Assembly: GCF_001902145.1 (NCBI RefSeq)
Contig: NZ_MRST01000025.1
Coordinates: 248,001-312,000, forward strand
DNA from: Pseudomonas fluorescens
GTDB lineage: Bacteria > Pseudomonadota > Gammaproteobacteria > Pseudomonadales > Pseudomonadaceae
Direction of reading: 5' to 3'
DNA length: 64,000 nt
This document shows, piece after piece, positions 17,665-25,670 of this stretch. Below the pieces are notes generated by a model. The model saw only the letters and a program-made list of their open reading frames with translations. It made no database searches and was not told the origin of the DNA. Every line of letters begins with the position of its first letter. The first letter of the stretch is position 1. The position numbers and the translations under genes were made by a program.

Positions 17665-17847
17665 TCAGGCTTCTTGAGGTTCAGGGAGGTTGATGGCCAT
17701 GAAATCGGCCTTGGTCACGCCGCAATCCGGGCATGTCCAGTCTTCAGGCACCTCTTCCCAAGGGGTGCCGGCGGGAATTCCGTCCTCCGGAATACCCAGT
17801 TCTTCTACGTACATAAAACCGCAGGGTGCGCACATATAAGTCTTCAT
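17665..17847 (-). CDS. Rubredoxin
   Basis: A 60-residue electron carrier with two metal-binding knuckles, 'CAPCGFMY' (C-x2-C-G) and 'CPDCGVTK' (C-x2-C-G). These hold one iron by four Cys, with the expected aromatic core ('WEEVPEDWTC'). Its length is that of a normal single-domain rubredoxin. It leads a short operon with a TIM-barrel enzyme and an exporter and is not beside an alkane hydroxylase or a rubredoxin reductase. It may donate electrons to a partner encoded elsewhere or tied to this pathway. Confidence 0.95.
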   Translation of the reverse strand: MKTYMCAPCGFMYVEELGIPEDGIPAGTPWEEVPEDWTCPDCGVTKADFMAINLPEPQEA

Positions 17848-17968
17848 GGAAATGCAAAATCCATTGCTCGGGTGTAGGAAATTTCGCCAACTCCTGGCGA
17901 GATGGCCCGCAGTCTAGGGCAGCGGCATTGCGCAAGGCAGGTAAAGTGATGCCTAATCCGGCCTAACT

Positions 17969-17992
17969 TCACCGGTAAAATCACCGGCAAAC
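17969..17992. promoter_or_regulatory. Tandem 12-bp direct repeat, candidate MocR operator
   Basis: TCACCGGTAAAA (17969-17980) is followed immediately by TCACCGGCAAAC (17981-17992), 10 of 12 bases identical. The pair lies 14 bases before the MocR start and between it and the divergent rubredoxin operon. MocR/PdxR-type regulators commonly bind direct repeats in such shared promoter regions, so this is a plausible self- and target-control site. Confidence 0.5.
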
Positions 17993-18005
17993 CCAAGGAC
18001 GCGTC

Positions 18006-19436
18006 ATGTTTGTATCCGCCATCGCTTTTGTAGAAGGCACACCCAAGGTCCAGCAGATCGTCGAGGCGTTCAGCCACGCCATCGAAAATGGCGAATGGGC
18101 ACCGGGCAGCAAACTGCCATCCGTGCGCGAACTGACCCAGATCCTCGGCGTCAGCAAGTTCACCCTCAATGAGGCGCTGGATCGCCTGCGCGGTCGCCAC
18201 CTGCTCACTTCGAGCCAGGGCCGCGGCTACTTCGTGGCAATGGACAGCACCCGCCCTGCCTCGGCGACCTGGGTGGACCTATTGCCCCAAGACCTGCTCA
18301 GCGTATTGCGCCGGCCGTTGGCCACCGCCAGTGGCGAACTGCGCCCCGGAGGCGGGCACTTGCCGGAAGAATGGCTCAATGGCGAAGCGATCCGCCAGGC
18401 CATGCGCAGCGTAGTACGTGCGCCGTCACTGCGCATCGCCGGGCTGGGCACGCCGGCGGGGCTGTTGCCGTTGCGCCAGGCGCTGCAACAGAAACTGCAT
18501 GGCGAAGGCTTGTCGGTGCCGGTGGAACAAATCATCACCACCCCCAATACCGTGCAGGGCCTGGACATGCTCATGCGCCTGCTCGCACGCCCCGGCGACA
18601 CGGTGCTACTCGACGCGCCGTGCTACTTCAACTTCCACGCCAACCTGGCGCTGCACGGCGTCAAGGTCATCACCATTGCACGCCGCCCCGACGGCTTTGA
18701 CTTCGGCGCCCTCGAACAGCTGCTGGCCGAACACCGCCCCAGCCTGTATCTGACCACCAGCGTGTTGCACAACCCCACCGGCCACTCCTTCAGCCCCAGC
18801 CAAGCGTTTCGCCTGTTGCAACTGACCCAGCAGTACCACTGCCACATCGTCGAGGACGACCTCTACGGCGACCTGCACCCCAATCCACCTCCACGCCTGG
18901 CCGCCGTCGCCGGGCTGGACCAGGTCACCTACCTGTCGGGTTTCTCGAAGATCCTGAGCGCCAACACCCGCGTCAGCTATGTGGTGGCCGCCCCGCAACT
19001 GGCCGCCAACCTGACCAACATGAAATTGATGAGCGGCGGCGTCACCTCGGAACTGTTCGAACAGATCGTCTACCGCATGCTCAGCGAAGGCAGTTACGCC
19101 AAGCACCGCAAACGCATGGTGCAGCGCCTGATGGAAGCCGGTGGGCGCGTCGAACAATGGCTCAAGCGCTGCGGGTGCGAACTGCCCATGGCGTATGAAG
19201 GCGGGATGTTCATCTGGGCACGCCTGCCGCCTGGTGTGAACGGCGAACTCCTGGCCCAGGAAGCGCTGAAACGCAGCATGGTATTGGCACCTGGCGCGCT
19301 CTTCGGCTACGACCCCGACCACCGCGACTCGATGCGCTTCAATGTGGCCCACAGCGACGAACCACGGGTACAGCGGGTGTTCGAAGCGCTATTGCTGCAT
19401 GGTGTTGCACAGAGCAATCCCCGCGCAAAAAAATGA
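18006..19436 (+). CDS. MocR-type PLP-dependent transcriptional regulator (GntR HTH plus aminotransferase fold)
   Basis: A 476-residue fusion. The N-terminal GntR winged helix (about 10-80) shows 'PGSKLPSVRELTQILGVSKFTLNEALDRL' features. It is followed by a fold-type-I aminotransferase domain with 'HNPTGHSFS' and the PLP-binding Lys in 'LSGFSKILSANTR'. Family knowledge: MocR proteins sense PLP adducts with amino acids or amines and regulate a divergent gene set. Here that set is the rubredoxin / isomerase-like / LysE exporter operon on the minus strand. An AAGGA lies just before the ATG at 18006. The ligand is not predictable. A direct repeat in the intergenic region is a candidate binding site. 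Confidence 0.9.
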   Translation: MFVSAIAFVEGTPKVQQIVEAFSHAIENGEWAPGSKLPSVRELTQILGVSKFTLNEALDRLRGRHLLTSSQGRGYFVAMDSTRPASATWVDLLPQDLLSVLRRPLATASGELRPGGGHLPEEWLNGEAIRQAMRSVVRAPSLRIAGLGTPAGLLPLRQALQQKLHGEGLSVPVEQIITTPNTVQGLDMLMRLLARPGDTVLLDAPCYFNFHANLALHGVKVITIARRPDGFDFGALEQLLAEHRPSLYLTTSVLHNPTGHSFSPSQAFRLLQLTQQYHCHIVEDDLYGDLHPNPPPRLAAVAGLDQVTYLSGFSKILSANTRVSYVVAAPQLAANLTNMKLMSGGVTSELFEQIVYRMLSEGSYAKHRKRMVQRLMEAGGRVEQWLKRCGCELPMAYEGGMFIWARLPPGVNGELLAQEALKRSMVLAPGALFGYDPDHRDSMRFNVAHSDEPRVQRVFEALLLHGVAQSNPRAKK

Positions 19437-19682
19437 TACCCGGCCACAGTACAGCGCGCCTTCTTGCCTGACCGGCATCAAGGCAAGTCAGGACCTCGCA
19501 TGAAGGCCGCCGTGCACATCGACGCCAACACCGCGCCTTGCCCATGTTGCTCACGCAACCAGGGGCCGTGCATGTTAAAACTCCGGCTTGCACTTTTCGC
19601 ATGTAATAAGTCATTTACGCATCTACCTTGGCCGATTGCGCCCCCGTACAGTGCGGCCATTGATCAACTGTCTGGCGTCTTT

Positions 19683-20225
19683 ATGAATCTCTGGTTTCGA
19701 TTACTGCACATGCTGTTGCGCCGCCCCTGGCGCAAACCGGTTCACGGCCTGGCCACCACGGTGGTGCGCATGCGGGTCTGGCCGCTGGACCTGGACCTGA
19801 ACCGGCATGTCACCAATGGCCGGTATTTCACCCTGGCCGATGTGGCTCGCATGGATTTTGTGCTGCGCACGGGCGCCTTTCGCGTGGCGCTGCGCAATAA
19901 GGCGATGCCGATAGTCGGCGATACCTGGGGCAAGTTCCGTCGGGAGTTGAAGCTGTTCGAGGTATTCGAGGTGCATACCCGCATTCTCGGCTGGGACCAC
20001 AAGTGGAACCTGATGGAGCACCGCTTCGTCAGCAATGGGCGAGTGGTCGGCGTGGTGGTGATGCGGGGGCTGTTTCGATCCGCCAAGGGCACCCTGCCCC
20101 CGGCCGAATTCATCCGCGAGTTGGGCTTGGACGACACCTCACCGCCGATGCCGCAATGGTTGAGCGACTGGGCACGCAGTTGCGATGAGATGAGTGCGCA
20201 ATTGCGCGAGGAAGAGCAGGTTTGA
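19683..20225 (+). CDS. Thioesterase-like hotdog-fold protein (4HBT_2)
   Basis: A 180-residue single-domain hotdog protein. The segment 'DLDLNRHVTNGRYFTLADVARMDF' carries the Asp/Asn/His cluster typical of acyl-CoA or acyl-ACP thioesterase-like proteins, and 'EVHTRILGWDHKWNLMEHRF' is the central strand pair. The frame is open 73 codons further upstream (from 19464), but that stretch is Cys/Pro-rich and unlike the family, so ATG at 19683 was chosen. The 245 bases before it contain no other gene that I can support. It converges on pvdP, 10 bases apart at the 3' ends. Any link to pyoverdine acyl chemistry would be speculation. Confidence 0.78.
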   Translation: MNLWFRLLHMLLRRPWRKPVHGLATTVVRMRVWPLDLDLNRHVTNGRYFTLADVARMDFVLRTGAFRVALRNKAMPIVGDTWGKFRRELKLFEVFEVHTRILGWDHKWNLMEHRFVSNGRVVGVVVMRGLFRSAKGTLPPAEFIRELGLDDTSPPMPQWLSDWARSCDEMSAQLREEEQV

Positions 20226-20234
20226 AAACCCCTG

Positions 20235-21863
20235 CTAAGTCTCGCGTTTGAGCTTCAAATGCCGCGCATACCATGGCCGCTGCGGTACACGTTTGAACAG
20301 CCCCTTGAGCAGCTCTTCATCGGCACCGAAGGTAATGCGCAGGGCCAGCTTCATGATCTCCGGGTCCATTTCCATCGAGCGCCCCTGTTGCAACCCCGGC
20401 GTGGTGCTGCAGCCGTGGGTGTCCGGGCCCAGCCACGGGTCACCTATTTCCACCCAGCGGCCTGGCGCGAACCAGGCCACGCCGTTGACTTCCAGTCGGC
20501 TCACCTCGCCTGGATTGAAGCGCTCGTGGGCCCGAAACCAGTCTTCGATGCGGTCATCGATCCAGCCGTGGAAATGCCAGAACACCGGGTTCACATGGGA
20601 TGAAAACGGGTCGCCCAGAAAGTCGTTCTCCGGCGCATACCAACGTGCGGCAAAGTCTGCAGGGTCACGGGCGAAGGGTACCGGGGCGCCGTTGGACGGG
20701 TCGCGGGGCACTGAGGCCCAGCGCATATGTAGCCAATCGTGCAGGCCCAGCTCCATTTCCGAGCCCAGTTGGCCCAGGGTCAACTTGGCCAGGTAACGCG
20801 GGTCGCGGTATTGGGATTCCCACACCTGGAAGTTGCTGTGGTAGGTCTCGGCCGCCTTGATATCGCTGACCCACTGGGTGTAGTCGGCGTCATCTGGCGC
20901 TGACCAACAGGGCGGCAACGCGAAACCGTCGTGGTTGTCGAAGTAGCGCACAAAGCCCAGGCGATCGCGCTCCAACGGCGGTTGCGGCTCGGGGAATTGC
21001 GGCCAGGAGGGCAAGTCCTGCATGGAACGTGCGGTGCCGAGCATATGGCGGTGCATGAAAAAGAAGTCGATGCCCGAACCATTGCGGTCCTTGCGCTTGC
21101 CGCGGGCGTCGCGTTCCTGGCCACGGGGCCCCGGCTGCCAGCCGATGCCGCGCAGGGCCTCGCGTTTTTCTTCGGAGAGCTTGTGCCATTGGTCACGGGT
21201 GGCGTGCCACAGTTGGTGAAACAGGCGGTGCTCGGGAGAAATCAGCCAGGCCAGCAAGGGCGGGTTGAGGCCGATGCGCTGGCGGGCTTCGGGGAACAGT
21301 TGTTTATGGGCGATAAAACGGTTATCGCGTTCGGTCAGCGCCAGGGACCGGTCCAGGTCGAGGATGTGCCCGCTGAGGGTGGCGCTGCCGGCATTGCCGA
21401 AATCGGCCCAGACTTGATCCAGGGTCATCTTGAATTCATAGGCCGGCACGCCGCCGGCTGAATCGCGGTCGATCAAGCGCCAATAGAGCACGGCGCCCTC
21501 GCCCGTCAGCACATCACCCAAGACGCGGTAGCGCGGCTCGCCTTCAGCGCGCAGCTGCTCGGCGGTATCCAGGTAACCGCGCAGGCCACGCCCACGCGGG
21601 GCGATGTCGAGCAGCAACTCCAGGCCATGCAACGGCAGGCCCGCAAGGCCCGCATCGCGGCCTTCCAGGCGCAGGCTCCAGACGCCCCGCAGGGTGTTCG
21701 CCAGGTGCTGGCCCTGGGTGTCAGCGAGGTCGACCGTGGCTTCGCCGGGGGTGATAGGAAACTCTTCTTCCCGTGTCAACTCGCGATGGGCATAAAAGGC
21801 CGCGGGCACGGCTGCACCGGTCAGCGCCAGGCCTGCGATGAACCCACGTCGAGAGATTGTCAT
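20235..21863 (-). CDS. pvdP: PvdP tyrosinase, pyoverdine chromophore maturation
   Basis: A 542-residue periplasmic copper enzyme. The Tat signal 'SRRGFIAGLALTGAAVPAAF' is at the extreme N-terminus. A beta-rich N-terminal domain (to about 220) precedes a tyrosinase domain with copper-ligand His clusters: 'HRLFHQLWHATRDQWH', 'FFFMHRHMLG', 'LHDWLHMRW' and 'SSHVNPVFWHFHGWIDD'. Known role: it oxidises the D-Tyr/Dab unit of ferribactin and closes the dihydroxyquinoline chromophore. It is transcribed alone, divergent from pvdMNO, with its own exact PvdS box (21899-21922, minus strand) 36 bases from the start codon. Length and motifs agree with full-length PvdP. Confidence 0.95.
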   Translation of the reverse strand: MTISRRGFIAGLALTGAAVPAAFYAHRELTREEEFPITPGEATVDLADTQGQHLANTLRGVWSLRLEGRDAGLAGLPLHGLELLLDIAPRGRGLRGYLDTAEQLRAEGEPRYRVLGDVLTGEGAVLYWRLIDRDSAGGVPAYEFKMTLDQVWADFGNAGSATLSGHILDLDRSLALTERDNRFIAHKQLFPEARQRIGLNPPLLAWLISPEHRLFHQLWHATRDQWHKLSEEKREALRGIGWQPGPRGQERDARGKRKDRNGSGIDFFFMHRHMLGTARSMQDLPSWPQFPEPQPPLERDRLGFVRYFDNHDGFALPPCWSAPDDADYTQWVSDIKAAETYHSNFQVWESQYRDPRYLAKLTLGQLGSEMELGLHDWLHMRWASVPRDPSNGAPVPFARDPADFAARWYAPENDFLGDPFSSHVNPVFWHFHGWIDDRIEDWFRAHERFNPGEVSRLEVNGVAWFAPGRWVEIGDPWLGPDTHGCSTTPGLQQGRSMEMDPEIMKLALRITFGADEELLKGLFKRVPQRPWYARHLKLKRET

Positions 21864-21898
21864 TGGCTACCTTAGGAAACGGCTTGATCAGAGCTAGA

Positions 21899-21922
21899 AC
21901 GTTTGCAACCCGATGAAATTTA
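21899..21922 (-). promoter_or_regulatory. PvdS iron-starvation promoter for pvdP
   Basis: On the minus strand TAAAT (21922-21918) is followed by exactly 16 bases and CGT (21901-21899). This is the consensus recognised by the extracytoplasmic-function sigma factor PvdS. The CGT element is 36 bases from the pvdP start. Confidence 0.9.
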
Positions 21923-21941
21923 CCGCCCTCCCCCCGCCACC

Positions 21942-21965
21942 TAAATTTCCCCCGTCATCGCTCGT
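21942..21965 (+). promoter_or_regulatory. PvdS iron-starvation promoter for pvdMNO
   Basis: TAAAT (21942-21946), 16 bases, CGT (21963-21965): an exact PvdS box, about 40 bases before pvdM and back to back with the pvdP box with 19 bases between them. Confidence 0.9.
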
Positions 21966-22005
21966 TCTTCCCTGATAGCAAAGGCCTCAACTGACTGAGA
22001 TGGCA

Positions 22006-23355
22006 ATGACAAAATCACGTTCGAAAAAGGCGCTGTATATCGGCCTGCCGCTGGCCCTCGCTATCGGCGCCGGGGCTGGTTTCCTGGTCTGGGATCAGTG
22101 GTTCAAGGGCAACGCCGGCTACCCGCTGGAGGTGATCAAGCAGGCCAATGAAATGCAGGATCGCCTGTTGTCGTTCGACAGCCACATCACCCTGCCCCTG
22201 GATTTCGGCACGGCGGGCAACGAGGCCGACAAGGATGGCAGCGGCCAGTTCGACCTGGCCAAGGCCGCCCGCGGCCGATTGTCGGGCGCCGCGCTGACGA
22301 TCTTCGGCTGGCCGGAAATCTGGAATGGCGCCAACGCCCCGCACAAGCCCACCGACGGTTTTGTCGAAGAGGCCCGGCACGAGCAGGAAGTGCGCTACAA
22401 GATCATCTCCGGCATGGTGCGTGACTTTCCCAACCAGGTGGGCATTGCCTACACCCCGGACGATATGCGCCGCCTGCACGGCGAAGGCAAGTTCGCGATT
22501 TTTATCAGCATGCTCAACGCCTACCCCCTCGGCAACGACCTGAACCAGCTGGACCTGTGGGCCGCACGCGGCATGCGCATGTTCGGGTTCAGCTACATCG
22601 GCAATAACGCCTGGTCCGACTCGTCGCGCCCGCTGCCGTTCTTCAATGACTCCCCTGATGCCCTCGAGGGCCTGTCGCCTATCGGCCAGCAAGCGGTGCA
22701 TCGCCTCAATGACCTGGGGGTGATCATCGACGTGTCGCAGATGTCGACCAAGGCCCTGGAGCAAGTCGCGCAGTTGAGCCGCACGCCGATGGTGGCGTCG
22801 CACTCGGCGCCACGGGCATCGGTGGACATCCCGCGCAACCTCAGCGACAAGGAGCTGCAACTGATCAAGAACAGCGGCGGCGTGGTGCAAGTGGTGGGTT
22901 TCCCCGCCTACCTGCGCCCCTTGAGCCAGCCGACCCAGGACAAGCTCAATACCTTGCGCGCACGCTTCGACCTGCCGCCACTGCCCAACCTGGCCATGGC
23001 CTTGATGCCTGGCGATGCAATCATTGCCGCCTGGCCCGAGCAACGCTTCGGCCAGTACGCCAGCGCGCTGTACGCCATTCTCGAGGAAGAACCCAAGGCC
23101 ACCCTCAAGGACCTGGGCGACGCCATCGACTACACCGTGCGCAAGATCGGCATCGATCATGTCGGTATTGCCTCGGACTTCAACGACGGCGGCGGCCTCC
23201 AGGGCTGGGAGAACGTCGGCGAGGTGCGCAACGTCACTGCCGAACTGATCCAGCGCGGCTACTCCGAAGCCGATATCGCCAAGCTGTGGGGAGGCAACTT
23301 CCTGCGGGTGTGGGACCAGGTACAAAAAGCCGCCAAGCCATTGGCCAATCGCTAA
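22006..23355 (+). CDS. pvdM: PvdM, membrane-anchored dipeptidase-like pyoverdine maturation protein
   Basis: About 449 residues. An N-terminal membrane anchor ('ALYIGLPLALAIGAGAGFLVW', about residues 9-29) precedes a renal-dipeptidase-type TIM barrel. Visible family marks are 'FDSHITLPLDF', where many relatives have a DxHND-like metal motif, 'VASHSAPRA', and 'VGIASDFNDGGG'. Known role: PvdM acts in the periplasm during chromophore formation, after PvdP, on ferribactin or dihydropyoverdine. It heads a pvdM-pvdN-pvdO operon under an exact PvdS box. ATG at 22000 is in frame two codons upstream and equally possible. Assignment is firm from sequence and context. Confidence 0.92.
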   Translation: MTKSRSKKALYIGLPLALAIGAGAGFLVWDQWFKGNAGYPLEVIKQANEMQDRLLSFDSHITLPLDFGTAGNEADKDGSGQFDLAKAARGRLSGAALTIFGWPEIWNGANAPHKPTDGFVEEARHEQEVRYKIISGMVRDFPNQVGIAYTPDDMRRLHGEGKFAIFISMLNAYPLGNDLNQLDLWAARGMRMFGFSYIGNNAWSDSSRPLPFFNDSPDALEGLSPIGQQAVHRLNDLGVIIDVSQMSTKALEQVAQLSRTPMVASHSAPRASVDIPRNLSDKELQLIKNSGGVVQVVGFPAYLRPLSQPTQDKLNTLRARFDLPPLPNLAMALMPGDAIIAAWPEQRFGQYASALYAILEEEPKATLKDLGDAIDYTVRKIGIDHVGIASDFNDGGGLQGWENVGEVRNVTAELIQRGYSEADIAKLWGGNFLRVWDQVQKAAKPLANR

Positions 23356-23373
23356 CCACCACGAAGTAAGTCC

Positions 23374-24642
23374 ATGACCGACCGCCGTACATTTCTCAAG
23401 CAGGCCGGCGTCTTTGCCGCGAGCCTGCCGCTGGGCACCGCGTTGCTGCCTCAGGCAGTGGCCGCCGCTACGAACGACCCATGGACGGGATTGAAGCAAC
23501 TGTTCAACCAGGACCCGGATTACCTGCATTTTTCCAACTTCCTGGTGGCCTCGCACCCCAGGCCCGTGCGCGAGGCCATCGAACGCTACCGCCAACAGAT
23601 CGACCGCAACCCTGGCCTGGCCATGGACTGGGGCCTGCAGGAAACCTGGAAGCGTGAGGGCCAGGTACGCGAGTGGGCCGGCCACTACCTGAACGCCACG
23701 CCAGCGCAGATCGCCCTCACCGGCAGCACGTCCGAAGGGCTGGCGATGATTTATGGCGGGATCAAGGTGCGCACCGACCAGGAAATCCTCACCACGGTGC
23801 ATGAGCATTACGCCACCGCGTTCAGCCTGGACTTCAGGGTGCGCAAGGAGCAAACCCAGGTGCGTAAAATACGCCTGTTCAAAAACCCCAATCAGGTCTC
23901 GGCCGATGAAGTGCTGGGCAATATCCAGCGCAACATTCGCCCCAACACCCGCGTGCTGGGCATGACCTGGGTGCAATCCGGCAGCGGCGTGAAACTGCCC
24001 ATCGGTGAGATCGGCAAGCTGGTGGACGAACACAACCGCAACCGCGACGAGCCGGACCGCCTGCTTTATATCGTCGATGGTGTGCACGGCTTCGGCGTGG
24101 AAGACCTCGACTTCCCCGCTATGCACTGTGACTTCTTCATCGCCGGCACTCACAAATGGATGTTCGGCCCGCGTGGCACCGGCCTGGTGTGCGCCCGCGA
24201 GACCGAAAACAAATACGTCACACCGATGATTCCGACCTTCTCCGAAGACAAAAACTTCGCCACGACCATGACGCCCGGCGGCTACCACGCCTTCGAACAT
24301 CGCTGGGCCGCCGACGAAGCCTTCAAGTTGCACCTGCAACTGGGCAAGGCGCCGGTGCAGGCACGTATCCATGCCCTGAACACCGAACTCAAGGACCAAC
24401 TGCTGGCCCACCCGCAGATCGAACTGGTGACACCGCGCATCCCCGAGCTGTCAGCGGGTTTCACCTTCTTTCGGGTCAAGGATCAGGACAGCGATGCCGT
24501 CGCGGCCTACCTGATGAAAAACCGCGTGGTGGTGGACGCGGTGGACCGTGACGTTGGCCCGGTGATTCGCACCTCGCCAGGCCTGCTTAACAACTCCGAT
24601 GAGATCCAGCGCTTCATGACCCTGCTGAGCCAGCGGTTATGA
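23374..24642 (+). CDS. pvdN: PvdN, Tat-exported PLP enzyme for pyoverdine side-chain modification
   Basis: A 422-residue fold-type-I PLP protein with a Tat signal ('DRRTFLKQAGVFAASLPLG') and an Ala-x-Ala-type cleavage region near residue 35, so it works in the periplasm. The catalytic Lys is in 'AGTHKWMFGPRGTG', preceded by the cofactor Asp region 'LLYIVDGVHGFG'. Known role: PvdN converts the glutamate side chain on the chromophore to the succinamide form. It starts 18 bases after pvdM and its stop overlaps an ATG in the pvdO frame, consistent with one transcript. Confidence 0.94.
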   Translation: MTDRRTFLKQAGVFAASLPLGTALLPQAVAAATNDPWTGLKQLFNQDPDYLHFSNFLVASHPRPVREAIERYRQQIDRNPGLAMDWGLQETWKREGQVREWAGHYLNATPAQIALTGSTSEGLAMIYGGIKVRTDQEILTTVHEHYATAFSLDFRVRKEQTQVRKIRLFKNPNQVSADEVLGNIQRNIRPNTRVLGMTWVQSGSGVKLPIGEIGKLVDEHNRNRDEPDRLLYIVDGVHGFGVEDLDFPAMHCDFFIAGTHKWMFGPRGTGLVCARETENKYVTPMIPTFSEDKNFATTMTPGGYHAFEHRWAADEAFKLHLQLGKAPVQARIHALNTELKDQLLAHPQIELVTPRIPELSAGFTFFRVKDQDSDAVAAYLMKNRVVVDAVDRDVGPVIRTSPGLLNNSDEIQRFMTLLSQRL

Positions 24643-24671
24643 CCCCTTTTTCCTTTGAACGAGACGCCTCC

Positions 24672-25544
24672 ATGACGCCATCCCGACTCAAACCGCTCAC
24701 CGCATTGGCACTCACCGCCCTGTGCGGCGCCCTGCTGCCCGGCCTGGCCCAGGCCGCCGCCCCACAACCAGGCAAGGTCTTCAAAGACTGCAAGGACTGC
24801 CCGGAAATGGTGGTACTGCCCGCCGGCACCTTCACCATGGGTACGCCGGACGACGAAGTGGGCCGCGAGCCCGACGAAGGCCCGATGCACGAGGTGACCT
24901 TCGCCAAGCCGTTCGCCATGAGCCGCTTCCATATCACCGCCGGCGAATGGGACAGCTACGTGCGCCAGACCGGGGTCAAGATCGCCAATGGCGACGACCG
25001 CCCCGGCCGCGAATGCATCGCCAGCAAGCCGCGCTACCCCCAGGGGCCACGTCAGCCGGCAGTGTGCATGGACATGGACGACATCAAGCAGTACGTGAGC
25101 TGGCTGTCGAAGAAGACCGGGCACAGGTACCAGATGGTCAGCGAAGCCCAACGCGAATACGCCGCCCGCGCCGGCACCACCGGCCCGTTCCCCTTCCCGT
25201 TCGATGAAGGCAAGGGCTACAGCATCGCCCAGCACGCCAACACCTACGGCCCGGCGGACGGCTACAGCTATTCGTCGCCCGTGGGCAGCTACCCACCCAA
25301 TGCCTTTGGCATGTATGACATGCACGGCAATGTGTATGAGCGGGTGGCTGATTGCGAGCACGCCAACTACGTCGGCGCGCCAACTGATGGCAGTGCCTGG
25401 GTGGAGCCCAACTGCGAGGCCTACCAGATTCGCGGCAATGACTGGGGCGAGGCGCCGGTATTTTCACGCTCGGGCAATCGCAACAACATCTACCCGCAGA
25501 CGCGCGGGGACTGGATTGGGTTTCGGGTCGTGCGCGAGCTCTAA
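24672..25544 (+). CDS. pvdO: PvdO, FGE-sulfatase-fold protein of pyoverdine chromophore maturation
   Basis: A 290-residue periplasmic protein. The signal peptide 'LTALALTALCGALLPGLAQA' leads into a formylglycine-generating-enzyme fold marked by 'VVLPAGTFTMGTPDDE', 'SEAQREYAARAG', 'NAFGMYDMHGNVYERVAD' and the C-terminal 'WIGFRVVREL'. Known role: PvdO oxidises dihydropyoverdine to the mature fluorescent chromophore. ATG at 24672 starts the signal peptide cleanly; an in-frame ATG at 24639, overlapping the pvdN stop (ATGA), would add 11 residues. It is the last gene of pvdMNO and is followed by a REPIN. Confidence 0.93.
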   Translation: MTPSRLKPLTALALTALCGALLPGLAQAAAPQPGKVFKDCKDCPEMVVLPAGTFTMGTPDDEVGREPDEGPMHEVTFAKPFAMSRFHITAGEWDSYVRQTGVKIANGDDRPGRECIASKPRYPQGPRQPAVCMDMDDIKQYVSWLSKKTGHRYQMVSEAQREYAARAGTTGPFPFPFDEGKGYSIAQHANTYGPADGYSYSSPVGSYPPNAFGMYDMHGNVYERVADCEHANYVGAPTDGSAWVEPNCEAYQIRGNDWGEAPVFSRSGNRNNIYPQTRGDWIGFRVVREL

Positions 25545-25549
25545 CACCT

Positions 25550-25652
25550 TGTAGGAGCGAGCTTGCTCGCGAAAAACGTTAACGATGACGCGTGTTCTCT
25601 GAATAAACAACGCGGCGTCTGTGAGTTTTTCGCGAGCAAGCTCGCTCCTACA
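25550..25652. repeat. REPIN-type inverted REP pair between pvdO and pvdF
   Basis: Perfectly complementary 24-nt arms at 25550-25573 and 25629-25652 are the same as those at 1519-1618. The 55-nt interiors of the two copies are related (shared AACGAT-ACGCGTG and AACGCGG blocks). It occupies the 126-base gap between the convergent pvdO and pvdF stop codons, where its hairpin may also separate the transcripts. Confidence 0.9.
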
Positions 25653-25670
25653 GGGTTCGTGCCCGCATGT

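Noticed and set aside
19464..19682. A 73-codon upstream extension of the thioesterase-like gene, Cys-rich ('CPCCSRNQGPC')
   Set aside because: It is unlike the family N-terminus and has no good ribosome-binding site; the ATG at 19683 fits the hotdog fold. It could still be transcribed leader sequence.
22015..24411. A 798-codon open frame on the minus strand across pvdM and pvdN
   Set aside because: It is a His/Gly/Gln-rich shadow of two well-recognised genes, with no promoter or domain.
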